NCBI GenBank assembly: GCA_900317505.1
Contig: ONHB01000002.1
Span: forward strand, 62,001-126,000
Length of the DNA stretch: 64,000 nucleotides
Source of the DNA: an uncultured Lachnospiraceae bacterium
GTDB taxonomy: Bacteria; Bacillota; Clostridia; Lachnospirales; Lachnospiraceae
Direction of reading: 5' to 3'
In this document: in pieces, positions 53,868-62,734 of the stretch
How positions within the stretch are numbered: the first letter of the stretch is position 1
Layout: every line of letters begins with the position of its first letter
Notes under the pieces: generated by a model
What the model was told of the DNA's origin: nothing
Database searches by the model: none
What the model saw: the letters and a program-made list of their open reading frames with translations, nothing else
Translations under genes and position numbers: made by a program

Positions 53868-55931
53868 ATGAAGAAAAATATATTCAATAAAAACTTTATT
53901 TGCAAATGGCTGATTATGGCAGGTGTCATGCTTGTGGTCAATATCCTTGCCTTTTGCAACCTTTCTGCCTGTTGCGGCAGTCAATATACAGAAAAAAAGA
54001 TCGACCTGACCGAGCTTGGCGATGACACGTCCAATGCGTCGCTGCAGGAAGATGGTACGCTTTATGTTAATGCAGCGGGAGCGTGGGTTGAACTGACCGA
54101 TGTCGGCTGTGAGGTACGGACCGTTACACTCATATGTGAGCCTTTACAGAGCGGCATCATAGAAGGTCATATTATGAGCAGGGATGAGGGGCATGCTTAT
54201 CGTTACAGTGATAATCAGATCTTTATGATATCAGAGGATTATCCTGTTACGACCAGACGCATGGAGAGCCAGGGAAGCTGCAATGCATTGAAACTGTATT
54301 TCAGCCCGAGTGATGTCGGTGTATACATCCATCAGGTAATTATCAACAGACAGGAAGGCTTTCATTTCCGGATCGGTACCTTCCTGATCCTTCTGGCTGT
54401 CGGAAGTCTGTTTTTGGTGTTAAAGACCCTGGGATGGCTTGATATTCCGATGGATTTAACTCACACAAAACAAAAGCTATGGCTTTTATGCGGTATTATG
54501 GTTCCGACAGGACTGGCTCTTTTTATCAGTATCGCCTCAATAAGAGATGGGGAGACCATCCTGTATCCCTATGGAGAGGGCAGTGTGGAGGATATGCCCA
54601 TGCAGCAGATGATGCTGTTTGATGCGTTTCATCACGGAACTGTACGTCTGGATTTGCCGGTTGATCCGGATTATCTGCTCATGGACAATGTTTATGATGA
54701 GTCGGAACGGATCGAGAAGGGCTTTGATTCGGAGTGGGATACGGCTTTTTATAATGGGAGCTATTATACATATTTTGGCTCTCTGCCGATCCTTGTCTTG
54801 TATGAGATATGCTATATCCTGACAGGCTGTCTGCCCGGTATCAATCTCAGCATGTTTCTTGTTTCGGTAGTGGGGATTCTGGGCTTTTTTGCTGCCACCT
54901 GCCGGATGCTGCGCTATTTCAGGGTTAAACCGGCCTTGTCTGCCTATATTGTTGGCAATTGGGGGCTGATGACGGCATCCTTTTTCTTTATTATTTCTGT
55001 TAATTCGGACCAGTATACGCTGCCGATCATCATGTGCATGGGATGCCTTTTGTATGGCATAGCCTTTGCCTATGATGCAGTGCAGGAAGAGCATGTGGGA
55101 AAAAGAGCCTTCAAATATGTGATGAGTGGTATCAGTCTGGTATGTGTGGTGATGCTAAGGCCGGCTGTGCTGTTGTTGCTGTTGGCGTTTATCATGCCTC
55201 TTTTCATCGGTGTCCTGCTTGATAAAAAGCTTTTGGTCAGGGAAAAATGCAGGGATGTGGCGTCCTTTGCGATCCCGGTGGCTGTCGGGGCGGTAGTCGT
55301 GATGGTCTACAACTGGCTGCGGTTTGATTCAGTATTTGAATTTGGGGCAAGATATCAGCTGACGGTAAGTGATATCCGTTACAATGGGATGACCTTTGAT
55401 CTGAACAGTTTTTTTGGAGCCTTTTTTCACTATGGCTTTGAGGGGCCGGATTTCAAGTCTCAGTTTCCGTATTTGTTTTATGCCCTGGACAATTCCATCA
55501 CATACGGGAAGTATGTATATCATGAGGCTGTGATGGGAATCTTCTGTATGCCGTTCAATCTGCTCGCGTTTTCTGTTCTTGGCTGGAATAAAAAAAGCGG
55601 TATAGACAGGCAGCAGAGGTATACGATGTGGGCGGTTTTTATGACCTCTCTGTTCCTGATCTTTTTTGACTTCGGGATGGGAGGTCTGGTTGGCCGCTAT
55701 GTAGGGGATTTTGCAATCGGCTTTGCCTTTCTGGCATTTTGGTGCTGGATGCGTATATCCGGCAGGACTGAGGAAAAACGCAGGGGCATGGATTGTGTGA
55801 TCGCAGTAATGGTTGGTCTGACTCTGGTCATGGGTTTCCTTTTACTGTTCAGCAATGATCCGATCAAATGCCAGATCCGCCGTGAAAATCCCAACATTTA
55901 TATGTATTTTGCAAATTTAATTGATATATAG
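53868..55931 (+). CDS. Multi-pass membrane protein, probable GT-C glycosyltransferase
   Basis: About 687 residues. The first helix is followed by a beta-rich extracellular domain (about 45-170), then about ten helices. A loop after helix 4 reads GFDSEWDTAFYNGSYYTYFGSLP, like GT-C proteins in which acidic residues near the membrane bind a polyprenyl-phosphate sugar. ATG 53868 lies just after the upstream stop; an ATG at 53844 overlaps that gene. It probably adds side groups to a glycan after export. Donor unknown. Confidence 0.68.
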   Translation: MKKNIFNKNFICKWLIMAGVMLVVNILAFCNLSACCGSQYTEKKIDLTELGDDTSNASLQEDGTLYVNAAGAWVELTDVGCEVRTVTLICEPLQSGIIEGHIMSRDEGHAYRYSDNQIFMISEDYPVTTRRMESQGSCNALKLYFSPSDVGVYIHQVIINRQEGFHFRIGTFLILLAVGSLFLVLKTLGWLDIPMDLTHTKQKLWLLCGIMVPTGLALFISIASIRDGETILYPYGEGSVEDMPMQQMMLFDAFHHGTVRLDLPVDPDYLLMDNVYDESERIEKGFDSEWDTAFYNGSYYTYFGSLPILVLYEICYILTGCLPGINLSMFLVSVVGILGFFAATCRMLRYFRVKPALSAYIVGNWGLMTASFFFIISVNSDQYTLPIIMCMGCLLYGIAFAYDAVQEEHVGKRAFKYVMSGISLVCVVMLRPAVLLLLLAFIMPLFIGVLLDKKLLVREKCRDVASFAIPVAVGAVVVMVYNWLRFDSVFEFGARYQLTVSDIRYNGMTFDLNSFFGAFFHYGFEGPDFKSQFPYLFYALDNSITYGKYVYHEAVMGIFCMPFNLLAFSVLGWNKKSGIDRQQRYTMWAVFMTSLFLIFFDFGMGGLVGRYVGDFAIGFAFLAFWCWMRISGRTEEKRRGMDCVIAVMVGLTLVMGFLLLFSNDPIKCQIRRENPNIYMYFANLIDI

Positions 55932-55946
55932 TATAATGCTTATATT

Positions 55947-57617
55947 ATGACAGAAAAAAGATCTTTTACTAAATTTATCAATTTCAGCTGGCCTTTTTTA
56001 GTGCTTCTGCTGTGTGAACTGTTTTTTTTCCGTAATGTCATCGCTTCGGATCTGTTGTTTGGTGACAATGGAGATGGTCGTTTCTGTACGATCGTGGCAG
56101 AGCACTGGTATCAGGTATTAAAGGGGCAGCACAGCTTTGGCAGCCTCGGGATTTTTTATCCGGTTGATGGTACGATCGCTTATTCCGATATGCTGCTTGG
56201 ATATGCGCCGGTATATTGTTTGCTGCGTTTTCTGCATTTCAATATGTTTGCGGCATATAAGTGGACACTGATCCTGATACATGTGATGGGCAGTTTTTTG
56301 ATGTACGGTATGCTTTACATTACCCTGAAGGTCCGTAAAGGCTGGGCATTGATTGCGACGGCTTCGTTTTCTTTTTCAAGCGTATATGCATTTATTATTC
56401 TGCATACGCAGCTGGTGATCATCAGTTTGCTGCCTGCACTTGCCTGGTGTATGATCCTGTTTGTCAGGGCGGTTCTGGATGAAAAGAGACGGCGCAAAAA
56501 TATATTTGCCTGTCTGTCGGTCACCCTGATGGCTGTACTGATGTACACAGGCTGGTATATTGCATTTTTTGCAATCATATTTCTGCTGTTCTATCTTGCA
56601 GCTTATGTACTGGTCTCACTGATCGTCAAAAAGAAAGCATTCTGGGCTGAGGCCGGAGTATTTTTCAAAAAGATTGGCAGGGATATTTTCTGGTATATCG
56701 GGTATGCGGTACTGATCCTGCTGCCTTTTGTCCGGCTCTATATTCCGGTTATGCGGATGAATGGCGGGCATGTTTACAACAGCATTGTCTGTTACATTCC
56801 ACAGCTGATCGATCTGATCAACGTGACACCGCACAACCTGTGTATGGGGTGGATGTTTGATGCTCTCCATCTGGGAGACCGGACGCTGACCGGTGAGGTA
56901 TGGGAAGGCTATTCACTGGTCTGCTGGGTATTGTTTATCAGCATGTGCATCCTTGGCATCAGGGCTCTGAAGCATAGGAAAGATTTGTGGATACTGTCAT
57001 TATCACTGGTGCTTGCAATCAGTATCAGTCTGTTATTTACAATACAGATTGGTGAAAATGGTCTTTCCCTCTGGTATCTGATCTACAAGCTGGTACCCGG
57101 AGCCGGATCTATTCGTGCAGTGGGCAGATATCTGTTTGTTTTGCTGTTTCCGGTATCGATGGTAATCGGCATATTTGGAAGTATCGGTACGCAAAAGCTG
57201 CTTTCCGGTCACAGGACAATATACAGGATAGGGGTTGTCGTTGTATTTGTATTGTTGTTTATCAGCAATGTTACCAGGGAAGGTGTGGCTGCCGGCTGGC
57301 ATGAGTCAGAGCAGATGACGGTTTCCGGCAGAGTGTCACCGCCACCGACAGACTGTGAGACGGTGTTTGTGGTCAATCCGCCGCAGGAGGATAGGGCTCC
57401 GCTGTTTGACCAGCTGGATAGTATGGAGATAGCTGCGTATTATTCTCTGGACACCCTCAATGGATATTCCGCCATTATTCCGGAGCATTATGAGGGGATT
57501 GTTGATGTAAAGGGTGAAGATTATATTGAGAGTGTCAGCAGGTGGATACAGATCTATGGACTGACCAATGTCTATGCCTATGATCTGTCGCAGAATATCT
57601 GGATAAAAATCAACTAG
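55947..57617 (+). CDS. Multi-pass membrane protein (YfhO/GT-C-like)
   Basis: 556 residues, about 12 helices. The first extracellular loop contains LLFGDNGDGRFCTIVAEHWYQVL, a GT-C-type acidic loop, and another conserved patch is YPVDGTIAYSDMLLGYAPVY. The short C-terminal domain (from about 470) lies outside the membrane. Likely a glycosyltransferase using a lipid-linked donor, in the same operon as the two preceding membrane proteins. Confidence 0.65.
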   Translation: MTEKRSFTKFINFSWPFLVLLLCELFFFRNVIASDLLFGDNGDGRFCTIVAEHWYQVLKGQHSFGSLGIFYPVDGTIAYSDMLLGYAPVYCLLRFLHFNMFAAYKWTLILIHVMGSFLMYGMLYITLKVRKGWALIATASFSFSSVYAFIILHTQLVIISLLPALAWCMILFVRAVLDEKRRRKNIFACLSVTLMAVLMYTGWYIAFFAIIFLLFYLAAYVLVSLIVKKKAFWAEAGVFFKKIGRDIFWYIGYAVLILLPFVRLYIPVMRMNGGHVYNSIVCYIPQLIDLINVTPHNLCMGWMFDALHLGDRTLTGEVWEGYSLVCWVLFISMCILGIRALKHRKDLWILSLSLVLAISISLLFTIQIGENGLSLWYLIYKLVPGAGSIRAVGRYLFVLLFPVSMVIGIFGSIGTQKLLSGHRTIYRIGVVVVFVLLFISNVTREGVAAGWHESEQMTVSGRVSPPPTDCETVFVVNPPQEDRAPLFDQLDSMEIAAYYSLDTLNGYSAIIPEHYEGIVDVKGEDYIESVSRWIQIYGLTNVYAYDLSQNIWIKIN

Positions 57618-57689
57618 ATAGTTGGGACAGAGTTGATATCAGGATAGGATATTAAAGGAAAAATTTAAAAAGAGAAAGGTGGAAAAAGG

Positions 57690-59159
57690 ATGAAAAAACA
57701 GTTTTTGGCAGCTTTAGCTGTCAGTTTAGGATTGGCATGTACCATATGCACCATGCCGGTAAGTGCACAAGAGATACCCGCAGAAAGCTTTATGGAGCTC
57801 GGGCTGGGGAATACCGATGCCGATGATCTTTCCGGCAATGATATATCGGACAATGATCTGGAGATGATGACGGAGGCTTCTGTTATCAACAGGGATCGTA
57901 CGATATTTTCGGCTGTGGATATCCGTGGCGGATCAAGCCGTACATTTGATGTGACCAATGGCAAAAAGAAGATTATTTTATTTGGAGGTATTCCCTCATG
58001 TGGATATACGACAAGTACCCTGCAGCATCTGGACAGTGTATTCCAGTACCTGGATACATCCAAGGTAGAGGTGTTCTGCTTTGATATCAAGGGCAACGGT
58101 ACAGATACGATCCGCAAATATCTGTCCAACTACAAGATATCCTCTGATACATTTGTCAATTCGCGCAGTGTATCGGACGCCAGCAACAGACTGTACAATG
58201 ATGCAAGGTTTGCGGCAATTGATGATGGTAAGATCGATGCGGATGATTTTGGGTATACAATGCCCCTGGTGCTTTATGTAGATGGTTCAGGCAATGTTTT
58301 GAGGACTTCTGTTGGTCCCCAGAGTGTAAACGAGATCCTTGACAATGTGATCGCATCCGGTCTTAAGCTTCAGGAAAAACCGAGAAATGGTGTGCAGGTA
58401 TCAGAGATTACAGCCCGTTACAAACATGTCAAGGTACAAAACTTTGTAAAGCGTATTTACAATATTGCTTTAGAGCGTGGTTATGATGAAGCCGGTTTAA
58501 ACGACTGGGTTGATCAGTTAGAAAAAGGAAAAGCGACCGGAGCCAATGTTGGTTATGGTTTCTTCTTCAGCAAAGAATATACAGAAAAGAATCTTTCCAA
58601 CGAAGCATATGTTGAGACTTTGTATATGGTTATGATGGATCGTCTTGCTGATGATGCCGGCAAAAAGACATGGATCGATCTGTTAAACAATGGCTTATCC
58701 CGTGAATTTGTTTACAAAGGATTTTCCGAATCGGAAGAGTTTACCAGGATTTGTCAGGAATATGGTATTAATCGCGGAAGTGTCAAGCTTACACAGGGAA
58801 GAGACCGCAATGAAGGAGCGACCCGTTTTGTGGCTAGATTGTATCGCAACGTACTGGGTAGAGAGTATGACGTACCAGGTATGAATACATGGTGCAACGT
58901 TATCTGTGACAAGTCAAAGACTGTGGAATATGTATCCACGACCGGCTTCTTCCATTCCAAGGAATTTCTGGAAAAGAATACATCCAATGAAGAGTATGTA
59001 AAGATTCTGTACCGGACCTTCCTCGGACGTGAATATGATGCTCCCGGATTGAACAACTGGGTGACAGCATTGAAAAACGGCAAGAGCAGGGATCAGGTCC
59101 TGATGGGCTTTTCCCAGTCCAAAGAATTTAAAGAGATCATGGCTAAATATGGTTTATAA
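57690..59159 (+). CDS. Secreted thioredoxin-like protein with C-terminal DUF4214 repeats
   Basis: 489 residues: signal peptide (KKQFLAALAVSLGLAC, cleavage near VSA), an acidic linker, a thioredoxin-like domain (about 55-225; KKIILFGGIPSCGYT with a single Cys104, and YTMPLVLYVDGSGNVLRTS with the cis-Pro region), then four DUF4214 units (about 250-487). Only one Cys remains at the active site (SCGY), so it may not be a disulfide oxidoreductase; a redoxin-like or binding role is possible. RBS AGAAAGGTGG. Same C-terminal module as the proteins at 2456, 4648 and 6762. Confidence 0.82.
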   Translation: MKKQFLAALAVSLGLACTICTMPVSAQEIPAESFMELGLGNTDADDLSGNDISDNDLEMMTEASVINRDRTIFSAVDIRGGSSRTFDVTNGKKKIILFGGIPSCGYTTSTLQHLDSVFQYLDTSKVEVFCFDIKGNGTDTIRKYLSNYKISSDTFVNSRSVSDASNRLYNDARFAAIDDGKIDADDFGYTMPLVLYVDGSGNVLRTSVGPQSVNEILDNVIASGLKLQEKPRNGVQVSEITARYKHVKVQNFVKRIYNIALERGYDEAGLNDWVDQLEKGKATGANVGYGFFFSKEYTEKNLSNEAYVETLYMVMMDRLADDAGKKTWIDLLNNGLSREFVYKGFSESEEFTRICQEYGINRGSVKLTQGRDRNEGATRFVARLYRNVLGREYDVPGMNTWCNVICDKSKTVEYVSTTGFFHSKEFLEKNTSNEEYVKILYRTFLGREYDAPGLNNWVTALKNGKSRDQVLMGFSQSKEFKEIMAKYGL

Positions 59160-59161
59160 TT

Positions 59162-60142
59162 ATGGAAAAAAAACGGTTTTTAATCACAGGCTGTTCAGGA
59201 TTTGTCGGAAGACATTTCCTGAACTGTTTGTATGAAAAAAAAGAACAATATGATATTTTGGGAATTGATATGAAGGCTCCTGCATTTGATGTATCTGTTT
59301 ATGCAGACAGACTCCATATTGATTTTTGCAAAGTGAATCTTCTGGATCGTGACAGGTTGTGTGAGGTGATTGAAAGCTTCAGACCGCGGTATATCCTGCA
59401 TCTGGCTTCTTTCAGTTCTGTGGCATACAGCTGGCAGCATCCGGAAGACAGTTTTGTCAATAACACCAATATTTTTTTAAATCTGACAGGTGTATTAAAG
59501 GAACTTAAGCTTCCGTGCCGGGTCTTATCAGTCGGATCTTCTGAGGAATATGGCAATGTACAGTCAGAAGACCTGCCCTTGCGGGAAAATATGCACTTAC
59601 AGCCGGTAAGTCCGTATGCAGTGGCGAGGGTATCGCAGGAGATGCTTGCCAAAGTGTTTGTGGACAGCTTTGGTCTGGATATCATTCTGACACGCTCTTT
59701 CAATCATATCGGACCATGGCAGGATGAGAGGTTTGTGGTACCAAGCTTTATCAGACGGATACTGAATATCAGCCAAAGCGGATGCACAGAGGGTGAGATT
59801 GAGACCGGTGATACCACGATCGTTCGCGATTTTGTGGATGTCCGTGATGTGGTTGAGGCGTATTATATGCTGTTAATGCATGGTACGGCAGGGGAGATTT
59901 ACAATATCTGTTCCGGAAGGGGGCTTCCGCTTTCGGATATTGTTTCCCAGATTGGAAAGCTGTGTGGTGTAAGAGTTCATACAAAGGTCAATCCGGACTT
60001 TGTCCGTCCAAGCGATAATCGCGAGGTGATCGGATCTTATGATAAGATACATGCAGAGCTTTTGTGGAAACCGGTTATTCCTTGGGAAAAGACACTTTCT
60101 GATATGGTGGCTTGTATGAGCGGACAGGATGGCAGCAATTGA
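59162..60142 (+). CDS. rmd: GDP-4-keto-6-deoxy-D-mannose reductase-like SDR (Rmd)
   Basis: 326 residues. GCSGFVGRHF, SFSSVAYSWQHPEDSF, SVGSSEEYG and NHIGPWQDERFVVPSF are the hallmark segments of Rmd/GDP-6-deoxy-4-keto reductases, which convert the Gmd product to GDP-D-rhamnose. The catalytic segment reads SPYAVARVSQE: the Tyr is present but the usual Lys of Tyr-x3-Lys is Arg. It begins 2 bp after the DUF4214 stop, so is coupled to it. Confidence 0.85.
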   Translation: MEKKRFLITGCSGFVGRHFLNCLYEKKEQYDILGIDMKAPAFDVSVYADRLHIDFCKVNLLDRDRLCEVIESFRPRYILHLASFSSVAYSWQHPEDSFVNNTNIFLNLTGVLKELKLPCRVLSVGSSEEYGNVQSEDLPLRENMHLQPVSPYAVARVSQEMLAKVFVDSFGLDIILTRSFNHIGPWQDERFVVPSFIRRILNISQSGCTEGEIETGDTTIVRDFVDVRDVVEAYYMLLMHGTAGEIYNICSGRGLPLSDIVSQIGKLCGVRVHTKVNPDFVRPSDNREVIGSYDKIHAELLWKPVIPWEKTLSDMVACMSGQDGSN

Positions 60143-61844
60143 AATCTATATTCAAAGAATTAACGATTGTACAACTGATCTTATTGTTATTGGGACTTTT
60201 TGAAGTAGTCTGTGTTTCTTTTACCTTTTTAAAGCTAGACCTGACTACTCTAATTATCGTGTATGGAATGCTTTCGATGGTTGTACTTGGATATTATATC
60301 CGGGTGCATGGAAGGCATTCTTTTTTGTTGTGCAGACCAAAGATCAGGATGACACCGGTTATGGTAGCCGCTCTTTTGTGTATTGCATTTCAGTTGTATG
60401 TGGTCATCTGTTATCAGCACAACGATGCAGATGATGCGTGGTATGTCGGCACGAGTGTGACGACATGGCAGAGCGGGAAGCTTTTCTTGTATTCACCCTA
60501 TAACGGAGAGCCATTGAACTGGGCAAATGCCAAGGATTATCTTCTTTCACCGCTTCCTGTTTTTTGGGCTGTGCTTTCAAAGCTTATGCACGTTCATCCG
60601 ACTGTTTTCTGTCATTGTGCAGTGCCGGTGCTTATGGTGTGTCTGGCATATGGAGTATATTATATGCTTGGAAGGGAACTGGTCGGAAAGGCGTATGTGT
60701 GGTATTTTGTACTATTTACCGGTGTGCTCAATATGTTTGGGTATTATTCAACACGTACTACCGGCACATTTCTGCTTTTTAGAAGCTGGCAGGGAAAGGC
60801 TGTTTATTGTGCGATACTGCTGCCGCTCTTCTTTTATTATGTATTAAAGGTTTTTCAAAATGCGGAGCGGCGATGGATTATCGGAATGATATTGACATCG
60901 TTAGCATCCTGTATGGTCAGCTTTTCGGCGGTGACGCTGACACCGCTTCTTGCGGGGGCCATGTGTCTGACGTATGCGGTATATAAAAAAGATCTGAAGG
61001 TACCATTGGAAATGGCTTGTTGTGTGATACCCAATGTGGTGCTGTTAACTGTTTATCTTATGATGTGATTTTGACAGGGCAAGATATGGATTATATAAAG
61101 GATTTATTTCAACTGTACAACGATAATGGCATGCTGATGCTTTTATATGTCATTGGCTGGCTTCTGATCGTAGTACTGGAACGGAAAAAAGTAAATAAGG
61201 TTGTTTTTGCTTATTCAGCATGGTATCTTCCTTTGGTAATACTCAATCCACTTGTGGGAATGGTATTGCAGCGGCTGGATATCCTGCCATATCGGATGGT
61301 TCGCATATACTGGCTGCTGCCTGTTTTCTGGGTGATTGCTTATGGCCTGACAATTTTGGTAATGCAATCGCAAAATGTGAAAAAATGGATGGGAACACTG
61401 GTGGCATTGCTAGCCGTTGCAGTCCTTGTTTTTGTGGGAAAACCAATTGTGACGGATGAAAATTTTGTTAAAAACCGGAATATTTACAAATTGCCGGAAG
61501 AGGTAATTGAGGTTGTAGATAAGATCAATGCTGATTATGATGCCGGACTTTCTGACAGCCGCAAGGTTGTTATGCCTTTGGAACTGGCAGTATATGCAAG
61601 ACTGTATGATGGCTCGGTGCCGCTTTTGTATGGACGGCTGCCGGATACAGATGAGTCAGGAGTGATCTTTGCGGCAATGGGTTATGATGCTCTGGACATG
61701 CAGGTGATCGCAGATGGAGCTTTGAAGCTTGGCTGTGGCTATCTGGTGCTGGACAGTGAAAAGGCCTGCCAGAATGCCCCACAGAAAGCACAGGTGACAG
61801 AGTTTGCCAGAGTGGGTAAGTATTGCCTATATCGGTTAAATTAG
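60139..61844 (+). pseudogene. DUF6077-like membrane protein split by a frameshift
   Basis: The first part (to TGA at 61066-61068) has about eight helices and an extracellular loop with HNDADDAWYVGTSVTTWQSGKLF; the second, in another frame, continues from about 61060 (ILTGQDMDYIKDLFQLY) with about four helices and an extracellular C-terminal region ending at 61844. A one-base change around 61055-61068 would join them into one protein of about 565 residues. I start at TTG 60139 (RBS AGGATGG); ATG 60112 inside rmd is possible. It may be a real frameshift, a phase-variable site or a sequencing error; there is no long homopolymer at the break. Confidence 0.72.
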
Positions 61845-61904
61845 GTATAATAGATGTGTTTTGGTTGAAAATGATAGAGTGATAGAAATCAGGAGAATAG
61901 ATAC

Positions 61905-62711
61905 ATGAACTTTTTACGTGAGCTTTATAGCAATCGGAGATTGATATTCAAGCTTTCCAAAAATGATTTTAAGACAAAATACGCGGGCTCCTATCTGGGA
62001 ATTATCTGGGCTTTTGTGCAGCCGATCGTGACAATTGTTGTTTACTGGTTTGTATTTGAGAAGGGGTTAAAGGTCGGAAAAACATTGTCAGAGGAAGGTA
62101 TCAGTGTGCCGTTTGTGCTTTGGCTGACGGCGGGACTCGTACCGTGGTTTTTCTTCTCAGACGCGCTCAATAATGGCACCAATGCCTTGATGGAATACAA
62201 GTATTTGGTTCAAAAGGTAGTATTCAATATCTCGGTATTACCTGTTATCAAGATTTTGGCAGCTTTGTATGTGCACATATTTTTTGTATGCTTCACAGTT
62301 ATTTTGTTTGCCTGCTATGGGATGACGCCTGATTTGTATACATTGCAGGTGGTGTATTATTCATTTGCCCTGTTTGCACTTGTACTGGCTTTGTGCTACT
62401 TTACGTGTTCGGTTGTGGTGTTCTTTAAAGATTTGTCTCAGATTATCAATATTATCCTGCAGGTCGGAGTATGGGCAACGCCGATCATGTGGCAGCTTAG
62501 CATATTAAGTAATCCGGTGCTCCGGTTTATTTTCAAATTGAATCCACTTTATTATATCGTCAATGGCTATCGTGGTGCGTTGATTGATAAAGTATGGTTT
62601 TTTCAGGACTGGAAGCTGACAATTTATTATTGGGTATTAGTGTTTGTACTGTTTACAATCGGAAGCAGGCTGTTTAAGAAATTGAAACCTCATTTTGCTG
62701 ATGTATTGTAG
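61905..62711 (+). CDS. ABC-2 type polysaccharide export permease (Wzm-like), second system
   Basis: 268 residues, about six helices, with an N-terminal SKNDFKTKYAGSYLGIIWAFVQP segment and the ABC2_membrane layout. It is related to but clearly different from the 9530 permease. RBS AGGAGA. The partner ATPase begins 23 bp downstream. Teichoic-acid exporters (TagG) look similar, so a wall-polymer role is possible. Confidence 0.9.
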   Translation: MNFLRELYSNRRLIFKLSKNDFKTKYAGSYLGIIWAFVQPIVTIVVYWFVFEKGLKVGKTLSEEGISVPFVLWLTAGLVPWFFFSDALNNGTNALMEYKYLVQKVVFNISVLPVIKILAALYVHIFFVCFTVILFACYGMTPDLYTLQVVYYSFALFALVLALCYFTCSVVVFFKDLSQIINIILQVGVWATPIMWQLSILSNPVLRFIFKLNPLYYIVNGYRGALIDKVWFFQDWKLTIYYWVLVFVLFTIGSRLFKKLKPHFADVL

Positions 62712-62734
62712 GTGCTGGTTGAAAGGATACAGAT

